64,000 nt of DNA from Helicostylum pulchrum (Eukaryota; Mucoromycota; Mucoromycetes; Mucorales; Mucoraceae), in assembly GCA_025677825.1 (NCBI GenBank), contig JAIXMO010000008.1, positions 1 through 64,000 of the forward strand, in the 5' to 3' direction. This document shows, piece after piece, positions 11,254 through 22,285 of the stretch. The notes below the pieces were generated by a model that made no database searches, was not told the origin of the DNA, and worked only from the letters and a program-made list of their open reading frames with translations. Made by a program: the position numbers and the translations under genes. Position 1 is the stretch's first letter. Each line of letters opens with the position of its first letter.

Positions 11254-12833
11254 TTACTATAAAAAGAGATACGAATTTTATAAATGTATATGTGTGCAGA
11301 ACAAAGAACAAAAAAAAAAAGAAGGGAAAAAAGAATTATTGGGGGCAAAGAAAAGAAAGAGGGTTTTTAAATACACTTTTTCATTATATGCCTGTTTAGG
11401 TATTTCTTGGTATTACGAGCCATGATCACGGGTCACTGTTACACTTGAGCAAAAAAAAAAGAAAGTTTTAGTTGATCATTTATATTAGAGCTCAAGTGAC
11501 TTTCCCCCCCCCCCCTCTTCAGCATACTTTTTTTTTTTTTTATTGTAAAATAAATATGTATAGCCCATTTATCAGGCATATGCAAATTTTTTTTTTTTTT
11601 TTTAATGGTTTTAGTTTTAGATTACATTTTAATATAATATATATACACACAAATATATATTATATATTAAAGAATCAACACGGGTAGGTACACTCATCAT
11701 AATCATCATCATTTATATATCATCATTGTACAATTTCTTTAAAAAAAGATAGGTCACGAGCTAGCAATATATTAACTCTGATATCTAGCTGCTTAGCAAA
11801 TATATAAAACTCTTTATTAAAAACCCAACTAGTTTTTTAGAGTACTTGAATCATACCCTTTTTTTTTTTCTATTTACAAAAAAACAAAAAAAACAGAGAA
11901 AAAAAAGAGTGAGCGAAGAAGTTTTTTATTTATTTATTTATCTTTGTATACAGTGCTTCAAATTTAACTTGGTGGTGGTACATTTTTCGAAAATAAAATG
12001 GAACATTTCACCAATTAAATCCAAACAAAAAATAGTGATACCTCTTGCTTTGGCAACTATAATATTAGGAAGAGCCATGAAAACTACCCTTTTAAGGGCT
12101 GCAGAAAAACGAGGATGGGGGGGGGGGGAGGTGGTTTTACTGCTCGATACCTATAATTGGTTGAGAAATCCAACCAAGAATATCACTATCGACAGCTTAA
12201 ACGAATCATCTTTACTGGTACTGCTTGGGCATTTGACTTCAATCAAAAGACAGTCAAATTGAATACCTTTGATTTGTGATGCTTATCCGGTCTGAGACCA
12301 AGAAAGAAGATGTGGAAGAAGTTAAAGAAGACGCCTGTGGAGTCAGTCTTCTTCAGGTAACATCAACATCTTTTTCGTCACGCAAACGTTTGTTTAAACG
12401 CGTCGTCATAACTGTATGCGTTTGTATAAGTTCATGTTCTATGTGTCTCTTTAAGTTGAGAGGAATTCTTGGTACGCGCTCTATTTACAAGTTCAGAAAA
12501 AAAAAAAGTACGGCGTATTACTTTTTCACGTACCTTTATTAAGTGCGTTTGTGACTAGCGCTCTTTTACACGGCGGTTGCTTCAAGAAGAACAGTATCAT
12601 TTTGTATGGACATAAAGTTGACCAAATGCACCAAATTGTTAGAATAATCATGATAGGATATTCACTAAAAATATAGTTTATAATTGTTTGTCGTTCCTAT
12701 TAAAATCTGAATTCTAATGAGACACCCTCTGGGAGCTGAAGATCTTGTAGTTGATGAATATGCAATACATGCTCTTTGAGTACTACGTTTAAACATAATT
12801 AAAAAGGTGGTGTACTAGCAGGTCTGAAAATCT
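11254..12833. other. AT-rich spacer with doubtful coding scraps
   Basis: Between 11990 and 12280 (+) a stretch of about 80 residues has protein-like composition (LLRAAEKRGW, then EVVLLLDTYNWL). A second frame then reads LKRIIFTGTAWAFDFN before a stop. These may be debris of a mobile-element protein, but I could not assign them. Nothing else here looks coding. Confidence 0.4.
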
Positions 12834-13020
12834 TTAATTGCGTCGTTGCCTGACACTTCTTAGGGTTTGTTGATCATATTGAGGCCTTGCTCTTCTGTGT
12901 TGTTATCGAGGGGCTTCACCACGTCCAAACCTTGGCGGCATACGAAATGAACGAACAATGTGAAGCATGTTCAGACAAGCAGTCATATCACAATTTTATA
13001 GACGAGTAAAAAGTCTCTGG
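12834..13020 (-). pseudogene. Remnant of a TnpB/Fanzor-like protein, RuvC-III end
   Basis: Read on the minus strand, the frame gives RLFTRL, a stop, NCDMTACLNMLHIVRSFRM and PPRFGRGEAPR. A second stop follows, then an Arg/Gln-rich tail (RPQYDQQTLRSVRQRR) and the final stop. The NxDMxACLN block matches the RuvC-III motif (NRD-x-x-A-x-x-N) of TnpB/Fanzor-type proteins in position relative to the basic C-terminus. The Arg of NRD is Cys here and two stops interrupt the frame, so it is dead. No zinc ribbon could be read confidently upstream of it. Alternative: chance similarity in a short stretch. Confidence 0.45.
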
Positions 13021-13620
13021 TTGTTGCTATTCATGGCTGGTAATCAGCAGGAGAATATCCAGTCAAAACAACAGGGAGAAGAGTTTTAAAAGAAAGATTG
13101 TAAACAGGGCCCTAATCTAATACAAAATTGTCTACTGGTAGCCTTGAATCATGTTGCTAGCTGGGTTATTTGTTAAATAGTTCGGCTTGTATCAGCAATA
13201 GCACTCACTTATTAATACATTTGTGCTACGCATATCAAGTCGAGGAAATAATATCGTTCAACTTGGGATACACAAGCAGCATATTTCAGTTATACTCGCT
13301 GAATGTACACTTGGTGTTCCACCTAACAATCTGATTCTCTTTTTTACATTGCGTTTTGCCTGTGTTTCAAACATCAGCCAGGCATAAATAATGGGATTTC
13401 ATTGATTGAGACACGCTAAAAGTCAAAAACAACAACCCTCCCCTCCAAGTCTTACCATGCAAGGACTTTTAAAAAGGGTTGGATTTTCTTTATGAGTATT
13501 TTATAGCGTAATACTATTATATTTATTAGTGTAATCATACTACAGTACGACAATGACTTTAACCGGTCTTTTTACAACGATGGGATCAAGAAATTAATCA
13601 GCCAAAAAGGCTTAAACAAA

Positions 13621-13730
13621 AAATACATCAGTGGCTTGCAAAGGTTATAATGATGTCAAATACATCAGTAACTTGCAAAGGTTATAATGGTGTCAAATAC
13701 ATCAGCAACTTGCAAGATTATAATGATGTC
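13621..13730. repeat. 37-bp minisatellite, three tandem copies
   Basis: Units begin at 13621 (37 bp), 13658 (37 bp) and 13695 (36 bp). Each starts AAATACATCAG and ends ATAAT(G)RTGTC, with a few substitutions and one 1-base deletion in the third. A truncated fourth start (AAATCC) follows. It lies between the two TnpB/Fanzor-like remnants. Confidence 0.9.
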
Positions 13731-13814
13731 AAATCCCTCTTTTTCTTTTCATTATTATTTTCTTATGACGGAACCGCCGTAGAAATTAGTAGTGATTAAA
13801 AGCTCAATTACTGA

Positions 13815-14905
13815 TATAGGTTGGAAGGATGCATACAAGCAGCGTCTTATGGAACTGGTGAAGAATGTTAATATCATTGTGACACGCATACTTCTTTTTG
13901 AAATTTATATTTGTTAACGAGCTGGAGGATAATAATACCGATAATGTATTCAATTTGGAAGATCTCATCAATGAGGATTTTTTCAGAGAAGACTTTATGT
14001 CGTTATTAAGTGCGTACAAGATGGAAAAGCGAAAGAAAACGGAGAAACTGGAAACATTCAAAACAATTATAAACAAGCATAGAGAAACTTTTCTTGAACG
14101 TACATCCTACAAACCTATCGATCTAAAGTACGGACAACAGATAGCGAACTACGAAGTAACCAAAATCTGTACTGCTTATATCAACAATGTTACTTCTAAT
14201 TTTGGAAACAATTTGAGGAAGATGTTAAATTTAATAATGAAAAAAAGGATAGGTTACAGGAGGCTGACAAGTCCAAAGAAGATAGACAGAACGTTTACAG
14301 CCAAATGAACAAAGTCAAGTTAGCTGTATCTTCAAAAAAAAAATTAGAGGATGTTACTCCAGAATTTTTAGGTCAAGATGGTATGAACACTATTAGAAGT
14401 TTTATTGGTTGTTAATCTGAAGATTACAAGTTCGAGAAAGGCTCCATTTTTATGATTGCTCAGAAAAGAAGGATTCAAGGTCTATTTGTCGGACGAGTTC
14501 AAAACTTCCTCGTTATGTCCTTCTTGTAAAGATGGTACTACCTTAGAGAAATTTAAAGAAGTTGAAAACCCTAGGCTGTTTAGACGAACTAAAAATCCTA
14601 CTGTGATATTTCATGGTTTGCTAAGGTTAAACACAATATGTTAATATCTAAAATACTATGAAACTGACAACCAGTTTGAAACTTGTAGATGTACCAATGA
14701 AAACTGTCTACAAGATAGCAAGGAATCTCTAGTTCGTCGTCGTTTTTGCAACAGAGATATGGCTGCAACATTGAATTTTTAGACATATTTTGTTTAGTTT
14801 GCAGGAAAACGGCATTAGGCCTGAAAGGTTCGTACGCAAGACAAACAGCCAATCATTTTCAACAACAAGACCAAACCTCAAAAGAAAAGCATCAGCTTCT
14901 TCCTC
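13815..14905 (+). pseudogene. Decayed TnpB/Fanzor-like RNA-guided nuclease relative
   Basis: Fragments of one long protein follow in order on the plus strand, with frameshifts near 13895 and 14245. The N-terminal part contains YKQRLMELVKNVN, then NELEDN...NEDFF, then LKYGQQIANYEVTKICTAY and NFGNNLRK. A stop lies near 14413, and the central part, where RuvC-I should be, is missing. The frame resumes at about 14456 with GFKVYLSDEFKTSSLCPSC, ENPR and HGLLR. An in-frame stop follows at 14641, then CTNENC, NRDMAATLNF and, after a one-base shift in a T run near 14780, ENGIRPERFVRK. The CPSC...CTNENC pair is the zinc ribbon and NRD the RuvC-III motif of TnpB-type nucleases; eukaryotic homologues are the Fanzors. 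Living relatives are RNA-guided DNA endonucleases carried by transposons; this copy is inactive. Confidence 0.72.
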
Positions 14906-14999
14906 CATTCCTGACGCTCAAAACAAAAAGTAATTTTCCCGTGCAGTTATCGCTGTAACCCATCAGGATACAGAGTAAGTTTTAACCAAATGTGTAATG

Positions 15000-15317
15000 A
15001 ACCTAAATTTTTCCACATTATGAACCTAATTTTTTTTAAAAATTTTGTGTCTATTTTTTTCGGAAAATAGTGTAAAAGAACATGTCTACAACCTGTTATT
15101 ACAAGTTATTTTAACCTAATCAAAAATGTCTCACGCGTCATTGTAGTATTTGAGAGTGGAAGCGCTTGTATGCGTATATATTTATATATATATATGAAGA
15201 CAAAAGGGGAGAAAAATACTTTATATATAAATGTACAAATTTTACTCTATGCAACACGAAAAAAAAATAAAAATAAAATATGCGTAAACCTTCGCCTTTT
15301 TTTGTTTTTTTTTTGTT
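15000..15317. other. Short spacer downstream of the decayed element
   Basis: No coding signal. GAACCTAAATTTTT recurs as GAACCTAATTTTTT at 14998-15033, possibly the worn edge of the mobile element. The rest is AT-rich 3' flank of the gene on the minus strand. Confidence 0.4.
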
Positions 15318-18300
15318 TTAGTGAGCAACACCGTTTTCTATAATTGTTGATGTAGACTCGTTATTGCTATTTTCTGACTGATTCTTCATATTGTGCAATC
15401 TTTTCCCTATCAGATAGATATCATCTCTCACAATTTGTATCCATAAATGAATCAAATTTTTAAAGAGAAAGATGGATAAAATGGCGATAAAGAAACAAAA
15501 GATGATAGGATAAGTATATATTGTGACAGTAACTTGAAGTGAAGGGTCTTTTGAGTCTACAAAAAAAAAAAAAGATATAATATAAATAACAAATTTCCTT
15601 ATGATAGTTTTCCCTTTGGTGTTGCTTACCCAACATTTGTAAGATACCCCACGAAGTAAGCGCAGGTACGTTTATAGCCAATAATGCAATTAATATCACA
15701 GGAATAATCACGGTTTTTGTGATATGCCACACGTCTGTTTGCATAATACCGTCTCCTATGATTGTATTTAATTTTTGACGAACATTATTATTGGCAGGAA
15801 GCACATGAATGATATTATGAATGATACTCATATATGCGACACCAAACGACCAATTCTAAAAAAAAAAAAGTAATACAAAAAAACCCCATGAATAAAAACT
15901 TTCTTTTGCGTGTGTACACATGTAAAAAAAAAAACTCTCACACTTACTTGAGACACATAAATCACCAATCCACTTTCTGAGTTAAAGCTACGGATCGGCA
16001 TAAAAACAAAGAGATCAACTGCGATTCCGAAAAGAAGTGGTATGACTACACCAAACGCAATAGAAAAGTATATAAACTTTGCAATCTAAATAAAAAAGTA
16101 TATTAGAAAACCCTTTTCGTATACACTTTTTCTTTTTCTTTACCATTTTTGCCTTTTCTTTCATATACGTCATAATTTCATTATGGTATTCATTTGCTTT
16201 ATATGTTGCGTAACATTCTGTAATCCAATGAATCACTGTTCCTAAACCAGCCATGATATATATGCCGAGTGCAAACGAGTACAAGTCATTTACTTTAGAT
16301 CCAGGTGCAAGATAGGTTTTAAAAAGTGCTCGACCAACCAACACTAATATAATAATTAATAAATCTCATTCTTATGCACCTAATGTAGTTTATCACCACA
16401 AGGGCTTTTTTACTTACAAGGTACAACTGTCACAGAGCATGTAAATAATGAAATGGAAAACCACATGAAATATAAAAATATGATAATCTAAAAACAATAA
16501 TACAAATTTAGAAACTTTTAAATGAAGGTTACATAAAAAAAAAAACTTACTCTTCGTTTGAAATTAGGTGGAATATATACAACAATAGTTGATTGTGCTT
16601 CATCATTTGTATCAGCAGTAGCAGGATGTCCTCTTCTTCTTTCTTCATCATCAATCGGTTCTAATGTAACAGGATCCACGGGTACAAGCATACGACGGGT
16701 AGGGTCCACAGGCACACTATCATATTTGGGTACACGAATCATCATACCATCACGCTTGAACACAACCGGACTGTGATCATCCTCAATATCCACATCAGAA
16801 AAGGTATCTGTAGGAACCTCAGCCTTTTGAAACAATAACATTGCTTTTAACGTCCGTCTGATATGTCTTCCTTCTTCATCCGGTTTACGTACATTAAACA
16901 TAAACGAGGTCAGACGCAACTGGCGACACGCAAAGTGCCACCAGAGGTCAAGTGCCTTTTTAGAGTAATCACGGGGCTTGATAAATGCGATTAAAGGAGG
17001 TAAAAGGAACTGAATGATCAAGAGATCAATTGCTAAAGTAGATAGGGGTGCATTAAACGGTAACCTTAAAGGAAACACAACACCAGTATATGCTAAACTA
17101 TATGTAACCGTTCCGACGCCAAATACAAGCATACCCGAATAAATCAAAGCAGATTGACTAATCTTTTGCAAGAGAGTAGGTAATGGTTTTTCAACCATTT
17201 CTTGGACTGGATGAAACTGTGGGTCATTGGGGTCACGAATAAACCACATTACACCAGGTCGAATAATCTCTCTGCACACCGTGATAAAGATGGCGAAATA
17301 AAATAGTACTCCCGTACCCAAGAACCAATGTAAGAAATGGGAAGAGTAAGGGCTCTTTAAATGGAACGCATAACGAGAACTAAACGAGGCGTTGACAAAT
17401 AACGGTAAAGTAGCCATATCAAGTAAGAAACCACATACAGTAGGAAATACAACAAGTTCAATCAGGATGAAAAACAGCACCTTTAAGAAAATACCTTGCT
17501 GACGAATGATATCTTGAATCGTATCACCTGTTGCAGAAGAAGGTCGACCCGAGTTGGCTCTTCGACGACTGTGAGTTAAATACCATGACCCAACTGCAAT
17601 TAAAACCAGATATCCGACAGCTATACACATGCTGCGATCTAAGCCCGTTCGACCAGTAGCAAATTGATGCCATCTTGCAAGCGCTGCTGTACCGACCGAT
17701 TCAACCTTACTTTGAACGAGCTCCCAATCAATATTATTCAACATATTATCTACCATACCCAAAGTAGTTGTTGCTGCTGTATTTGTAGGTTCTTCTACTA
17801 CCACAATCGTCTCGTTACTCATACTAACTGCTGACGATAAGATACCTTCTACTATTTGAGAGAATTGTTCTTGTAATGATTCCATGGCTAATTGGATATT
17901 TTGAGGTACAATGGATAACACGAGTGACCAAGTATAAGGAACACAAAGATCTAATACGAAATCGACTAAAGGATCAGTGACCAATCTCATCACATAGATG
18001 GGCGTTTCGATAAAACTAATAGGTCGGATCAGTATCACAAGACGGCCAATGACATAGGGAACCCAAACTGCAATACCAAGGCATAAACTAATCATAAGTG
18101 ACATCAAGACCGAATTTTGAACCAACATCCAAGGATTTCCTCTCATACCAATAGCTTCTAATACACCGTTAATATCGTCTCCTACATCAAATGGTTCCTC
18201 TTCTTCCGCTGCTGCAGCAGGTTGAGGCGGTTGAACAATAGGTATTTGACGTATTTCACGTAAATTAGGATTTAAATGTTGGTCTAAAATACGTTGAATT

Positions 18301-19725
18301 GCAACATTATTCATGCGTGCAGGGTCAACTAATTCGGGTAATCTATCCTCTCCCTCCTCCTCCTCCTCCTCTTCCTCTTCATCTTCATCTTCTTCATAGT
18401 CATCATCATCGTCCATTCTTCTTCTAGAAGATTCAGATGCAGGCCAGCCAACATACTCATTATCATCATCATTGGCATTATCAAGATGCTGTTGATTATG
18501 CTGAGAAGAACTAGATCCCATTCCATCTAACCCACCAAACAACTGATCGTTCGATTCATCCAAGTTACGATCTTGAATATAACTGGACCACTCAAACGTT
18601 TCTGGTTCATTGTTGTTGTTATTTCTTGCCAATTCGTTTTGTAATTCATTTCTTATATCTTCCAATCGATGACCAATACGATCCATATAATTATCCACTT
18701 GTTCATTATTTTGGTTGATCGGATTAATCACCTGCATCGCATTTAATAATGTATCAATGGCCACTTGTTCTTGCACCAATTGCTCATTATTGTTGTTATT
18801 TTGGTTGGCGTTTTCAATGATGGGATTTTCGTCGTTTAAAGGTGCTTGTTCAGCAGGCAAGTTTTGTAATACCCATTCTCTAAACAAATAGGCTGCAACA
18901 AATATAATTACCACAAATGCTGTAATAATTTGTCCTTCAACACAATCTGATAAGAAAGATCTATATACACACATTAATTTTTTTTTGTGTACATTACATA
19001 ATTATAAAAATAAAAAATAACTTACTTTAATGTTTCAAAAGTTAAATAACTTGTTGGCTGTGTTGTCACTGGGGTTAAAGTTTCGGCAGTAGTTGTGATA
19101 GCAGTTGTGGCATTTTGGTTCCCACTATTATTAAAACCAATAATGGTCTCACCACTCCAAAAGTAAAATCGCCATGTCCATAAAGTAAAGTTTGGCAAGA
19201 TGATTAACCAAACAATAACTACCGTTAAACCTCGAACCACCGTCTTTATTAAACTGGCTAACCGGCGAAGTAATTGTGAAAAAAGTACAAAAAGTGGCAC
19301 CTTTTCTGGCATATCGTCTCGGTAAATGGGTGAAAACGTAAAAGGATATTCGCATAGTTCACAATACCTAAAATAATTAAAAAAAAGGTTTAAAACAGAA
19401 ACTCCCTTTTATCTTATTGTCTTTTCCTCCACCCCCCCTTACTTTTTTTTACTATGTGATAACCATTCTATAAGACTATATAAAGAACATATATGTTAAG
19501 TTATTACAAGAACAGTCATTAAGAAAAAAGATCTTGATAAATTACCAGTCTTCATGGACAAAACGGATACTACCAGAACATTTACAAGGATGGTAAAGTT
19601 GATGATCAGGCGTAGATTCACTTCTACAAACTCTACAGATTTCTATTATATATTTTTGTTGGTTCAGTAGTCTCGAAAACGTTTTACTATAACTTTTTTT
19701 TTATATATATACCTTCGTCATCCAT
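15318..19725 (-). CDS. DOA10: ER-membrane E3 ubiquitin ligase Doa10/MARCH6
   Basis: Ten exons on the minus strand: 19725-19713, 19642-19546, 19475-19443, 19367-19026, 18960-16551, 16487-16418, 16343-16144, 16085-15948, 15855-15630, 15556-15318. All frames join, giving 1255 residues. The tiny first exon plus exons 2-4 encode a RING-CH finger within the first ~60 residues: CRVC, CKC, a HEDC with the H-x2-C pair, and KYCELC. Many transmembrane segments follow. An acidic, Asn/Gln-rich cytosolic loop (long Glu/Asp run at 18340-18420) separates the early and later membrane parts. The tail reads [12 protein letters not shown], matching the conserved C-terminal element of Doa10/MARCH6. Function by family: ER-associated degradation of misfolded and regulated proteins with the E2s Ubc6/Ubc7. 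Yeast Doa10 has about 1319 residues, so length fits. Confidence 0.95.
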
Positions 19726-20396
19726 AGTTTCTTGTACAAAATGTCTCTTTTTATATTATATTTGTACAAAAAAAGAAAAAAAGAAAGTATAAAAAAAAAA
19801 GGGTTTGAACTTTTTTTTTTTTTTTTTTTTTTTTTTAAACCAAAAAAAAAAATTTGTTGCAAGTGAAATTATTGGCTTAAAATAGCTTGTGTCAAGTTTC
19901 CTCCTGGGTTGTTTATCATGCAATTATACAAAAGGGTTTTATTTTAGCTTGTAAGGAGGATATCATAAAAAAGAAAGTTTTCCTTGTCATTGAAAGCTAA
20001 AAACAGTGATTAAACACGCTTCCTTTTCTTTTTCCTTTTTATTTCAACCGTGTTTTATAACAAAAAAATGCATCTGCCTCACACCCGAAACTCGCTTTGT
20101 TACCAAAAGAATCTCCTTATTTCGCCATGGAATAAGAAAATGTCAGCAAAAAAAAAAAAAAACTGGTCTTACCTAAAAGGGTTCCAGGGCTGAATAGAAC
20201 AGGCTCTCAGTTTCAAGTATTTTCTTAAAGCCTAGCAAGAGACCTAAAGACCATAAGACAACACTTAAAATAAAAAAGTTAATATTAGCATAAACGTATA
20301 GTGACGGATAATTGTTACATAATGTCATACTAATCAATCAGAATCAACACTGAAGGAAACGTAAATTTTTACGACTTAAGAGAGTAACTAAATGTT

Positions 20397-20437
<41 letters not shown>

Positions 20438-21327
20438 AGACCTTCAAATTGCATAAAAGATACCTGTACTAACCTAAAACGCTCTCTTCGTATAACGGAA
20501 ACCATGTACTTGGCTTTTGGAAACTTGTAGTATGATGAGACTACAGTGTATGTAACAGTACAAATTGGTCAAAAATACTATATCAACATTTTTGTGATAA
20601 ATAAGAATTGACGACATTCTTGCGTAGACATACTAAACCGCTGCATCAGTAAAAAACCTTTCGCGAGGAAAAGATAACCTAAGAGTAATTAGCATCAGCT
20701 TAAAAATATAACCACACAAACTGGTAATAAAAGCTTTAGCAGTATCACTCGGATATCCAAGCAGAGCAATAAGCGTTTCGACGTATCTTTTTGAAAAAAT
20801 GTAATAACATGTCTATAACTTGAAATTGGTTTATCATAAATAATGACAGATACTTTACCTAGAGGATCTGTTTTATAGCTTCTTTATGCGATATATGATA
20901 CCTACTAACTACATAATTTCATTTCAGAGATTCATACTTGAGGAGTACCAGAGCAGCGTATCTCTAAAATAAACGAATACAATTGAGTATTATATGAAAA
21001 CTATTCTTTTTATGTATGAAACTGATACTTACTTCTTGCTTAGCGCAGAGATACATATTAACATCAAGCATGAAGTATGCCAATTAACTACTTATTCTGA
21101 AGAAGTTAGAAACGGAAGATATTTAACGATTTATCCAGTTGTCGATTTGCTGATATGACATTAAAACAAGTGTTGTATTCCCCCGCTTATTCAGACGAAA
21201 TAAGGGTAATGCCGACTTGACCCAATCACGACGTCACTTTTTATTCTTAAATATGAATAAAAATAAAATAAAACATCTCTTTCTTTTTATCTTTTTTTTT
21301 TCTTTTCTTCGCATCTGCATAATCAAA
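19726..21327. other. Spacer without recognised genes
   Basis: About 1.6 kb with no splice-supported coding sequence on either strand. It contains two long poly-T runs (19810-19836 and 20401-20435). It must hold the divergent promoters of the Doa10 gene and the small membrane-protein gene. Confidence 0.55.
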
Positions 21328-22051
21328 ATGAATTTTGCACCTTACTCACCTTCACCAGACGAAGACAGAACTTCACGTTCACCAAAGAAAAACAACCCTA
21401 CACAACCGTCATTTAGTTCTTATCAAGCCGGTAATTCTGCGTCGTATGCAGAACAAGGTCTTTTAAATAACGGCGGTAGCAGCAGCAGCAGTAACGGACA
21501 AACTGTGCGTGTCAATAAATACGAAACAACATTACCTATTCGTGTAGATATAGAAGCTAGTTTAGCCTATGTTCTTGGTCCCGTAACAGGTAATCTCTCT
21601 TTTTTATTTTTATTTTTGCATAAAATAGCAATATTAATAGAGAAAAATAGGGTTATTATTATTGATTCTTGAAAGACAAAACGATTATGTTCGATTCCAT
21701 GCATGGCAGGTAAAATGTTTTTATTATTATTGTATATTGTGTATGGAAGCTGACATTGTGCTCTTGTATATATATATATATATATAGTCTTCACTTGTGT
21801 TCTCTAGTTTAATGTTTGCTCAGTTTATTTTATTGTTCATCTCTTCCTTTTTATCATGGGTTTTATTCTTTTTCAACTTGTTTTTACTAGTTTGGTTAAC
21901 GTAAATATATACGCAGCACTGGTGTGAGAAAAAAAAAAGTACTAAAGCTATTTTATATAGGTATAGAGCATATTTGGATGGAGCATCGCTAGAGAGATAT
22001 GAAGTACCTTATTTTGGTCTAATTGCATCAGAATATGTTGACACAGAATAA
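21328..22051 (+). CDS. Small multi-pass membrane protein, DUF4870-like
   Basis: Four exons: 21328-21589, 21651-21709, 21788-21900, 21961-22051; 174 residues. I chose the ATG at 21328 rather than in-frame ATGs upstream because the protein becomes polar and ordered from MNFAPYSPSP onward. The first ~75 residues are Ser/Asn/Pro-rich and cytosolic. Then come three hydrophobic segments: LAYVLGPVTGLLLLI, a SSLVFSSLMFAQFILLFIS segment, and VLFFFNLFLLVWLTY. Between them is ERQNDYVRFHAWQS, the motif typical of DUF4870/Tic20-like proteins (E-x-x-x-FVRFHA-x-QS). The function of the family is unknown; other fungal members are small membrane proteins of unclear location. Confidence 0.8.
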
Positions 22052-22285
22052 TAATATGATACCACTTATTAGATTAAAAAAAAAATCAAAAAAAAGGCAT
22101 AGTAATTTTTTTTTTTACTTTCTTAAAAAAAAAACAAACGTGGAGGGTAAAGGAATGAATAATTATAGGATGGAAAAAGGAAAGGGATGGGATGGGATAG
22201 GGGAGGAGGGAGGAGGAGAAGGGGATGGATTTAAACACATACACATATATAAAATAAATTATTATTTTTTCATTTTTTTTTTTTT

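Noticed and set aside
21217..21327. Upstream in-frame extension of the DUF4870-like protein
   Set aside because: The added residues are Phe/Lys-rich leader noise; the later ATG begins the ordered protein and has a better context.
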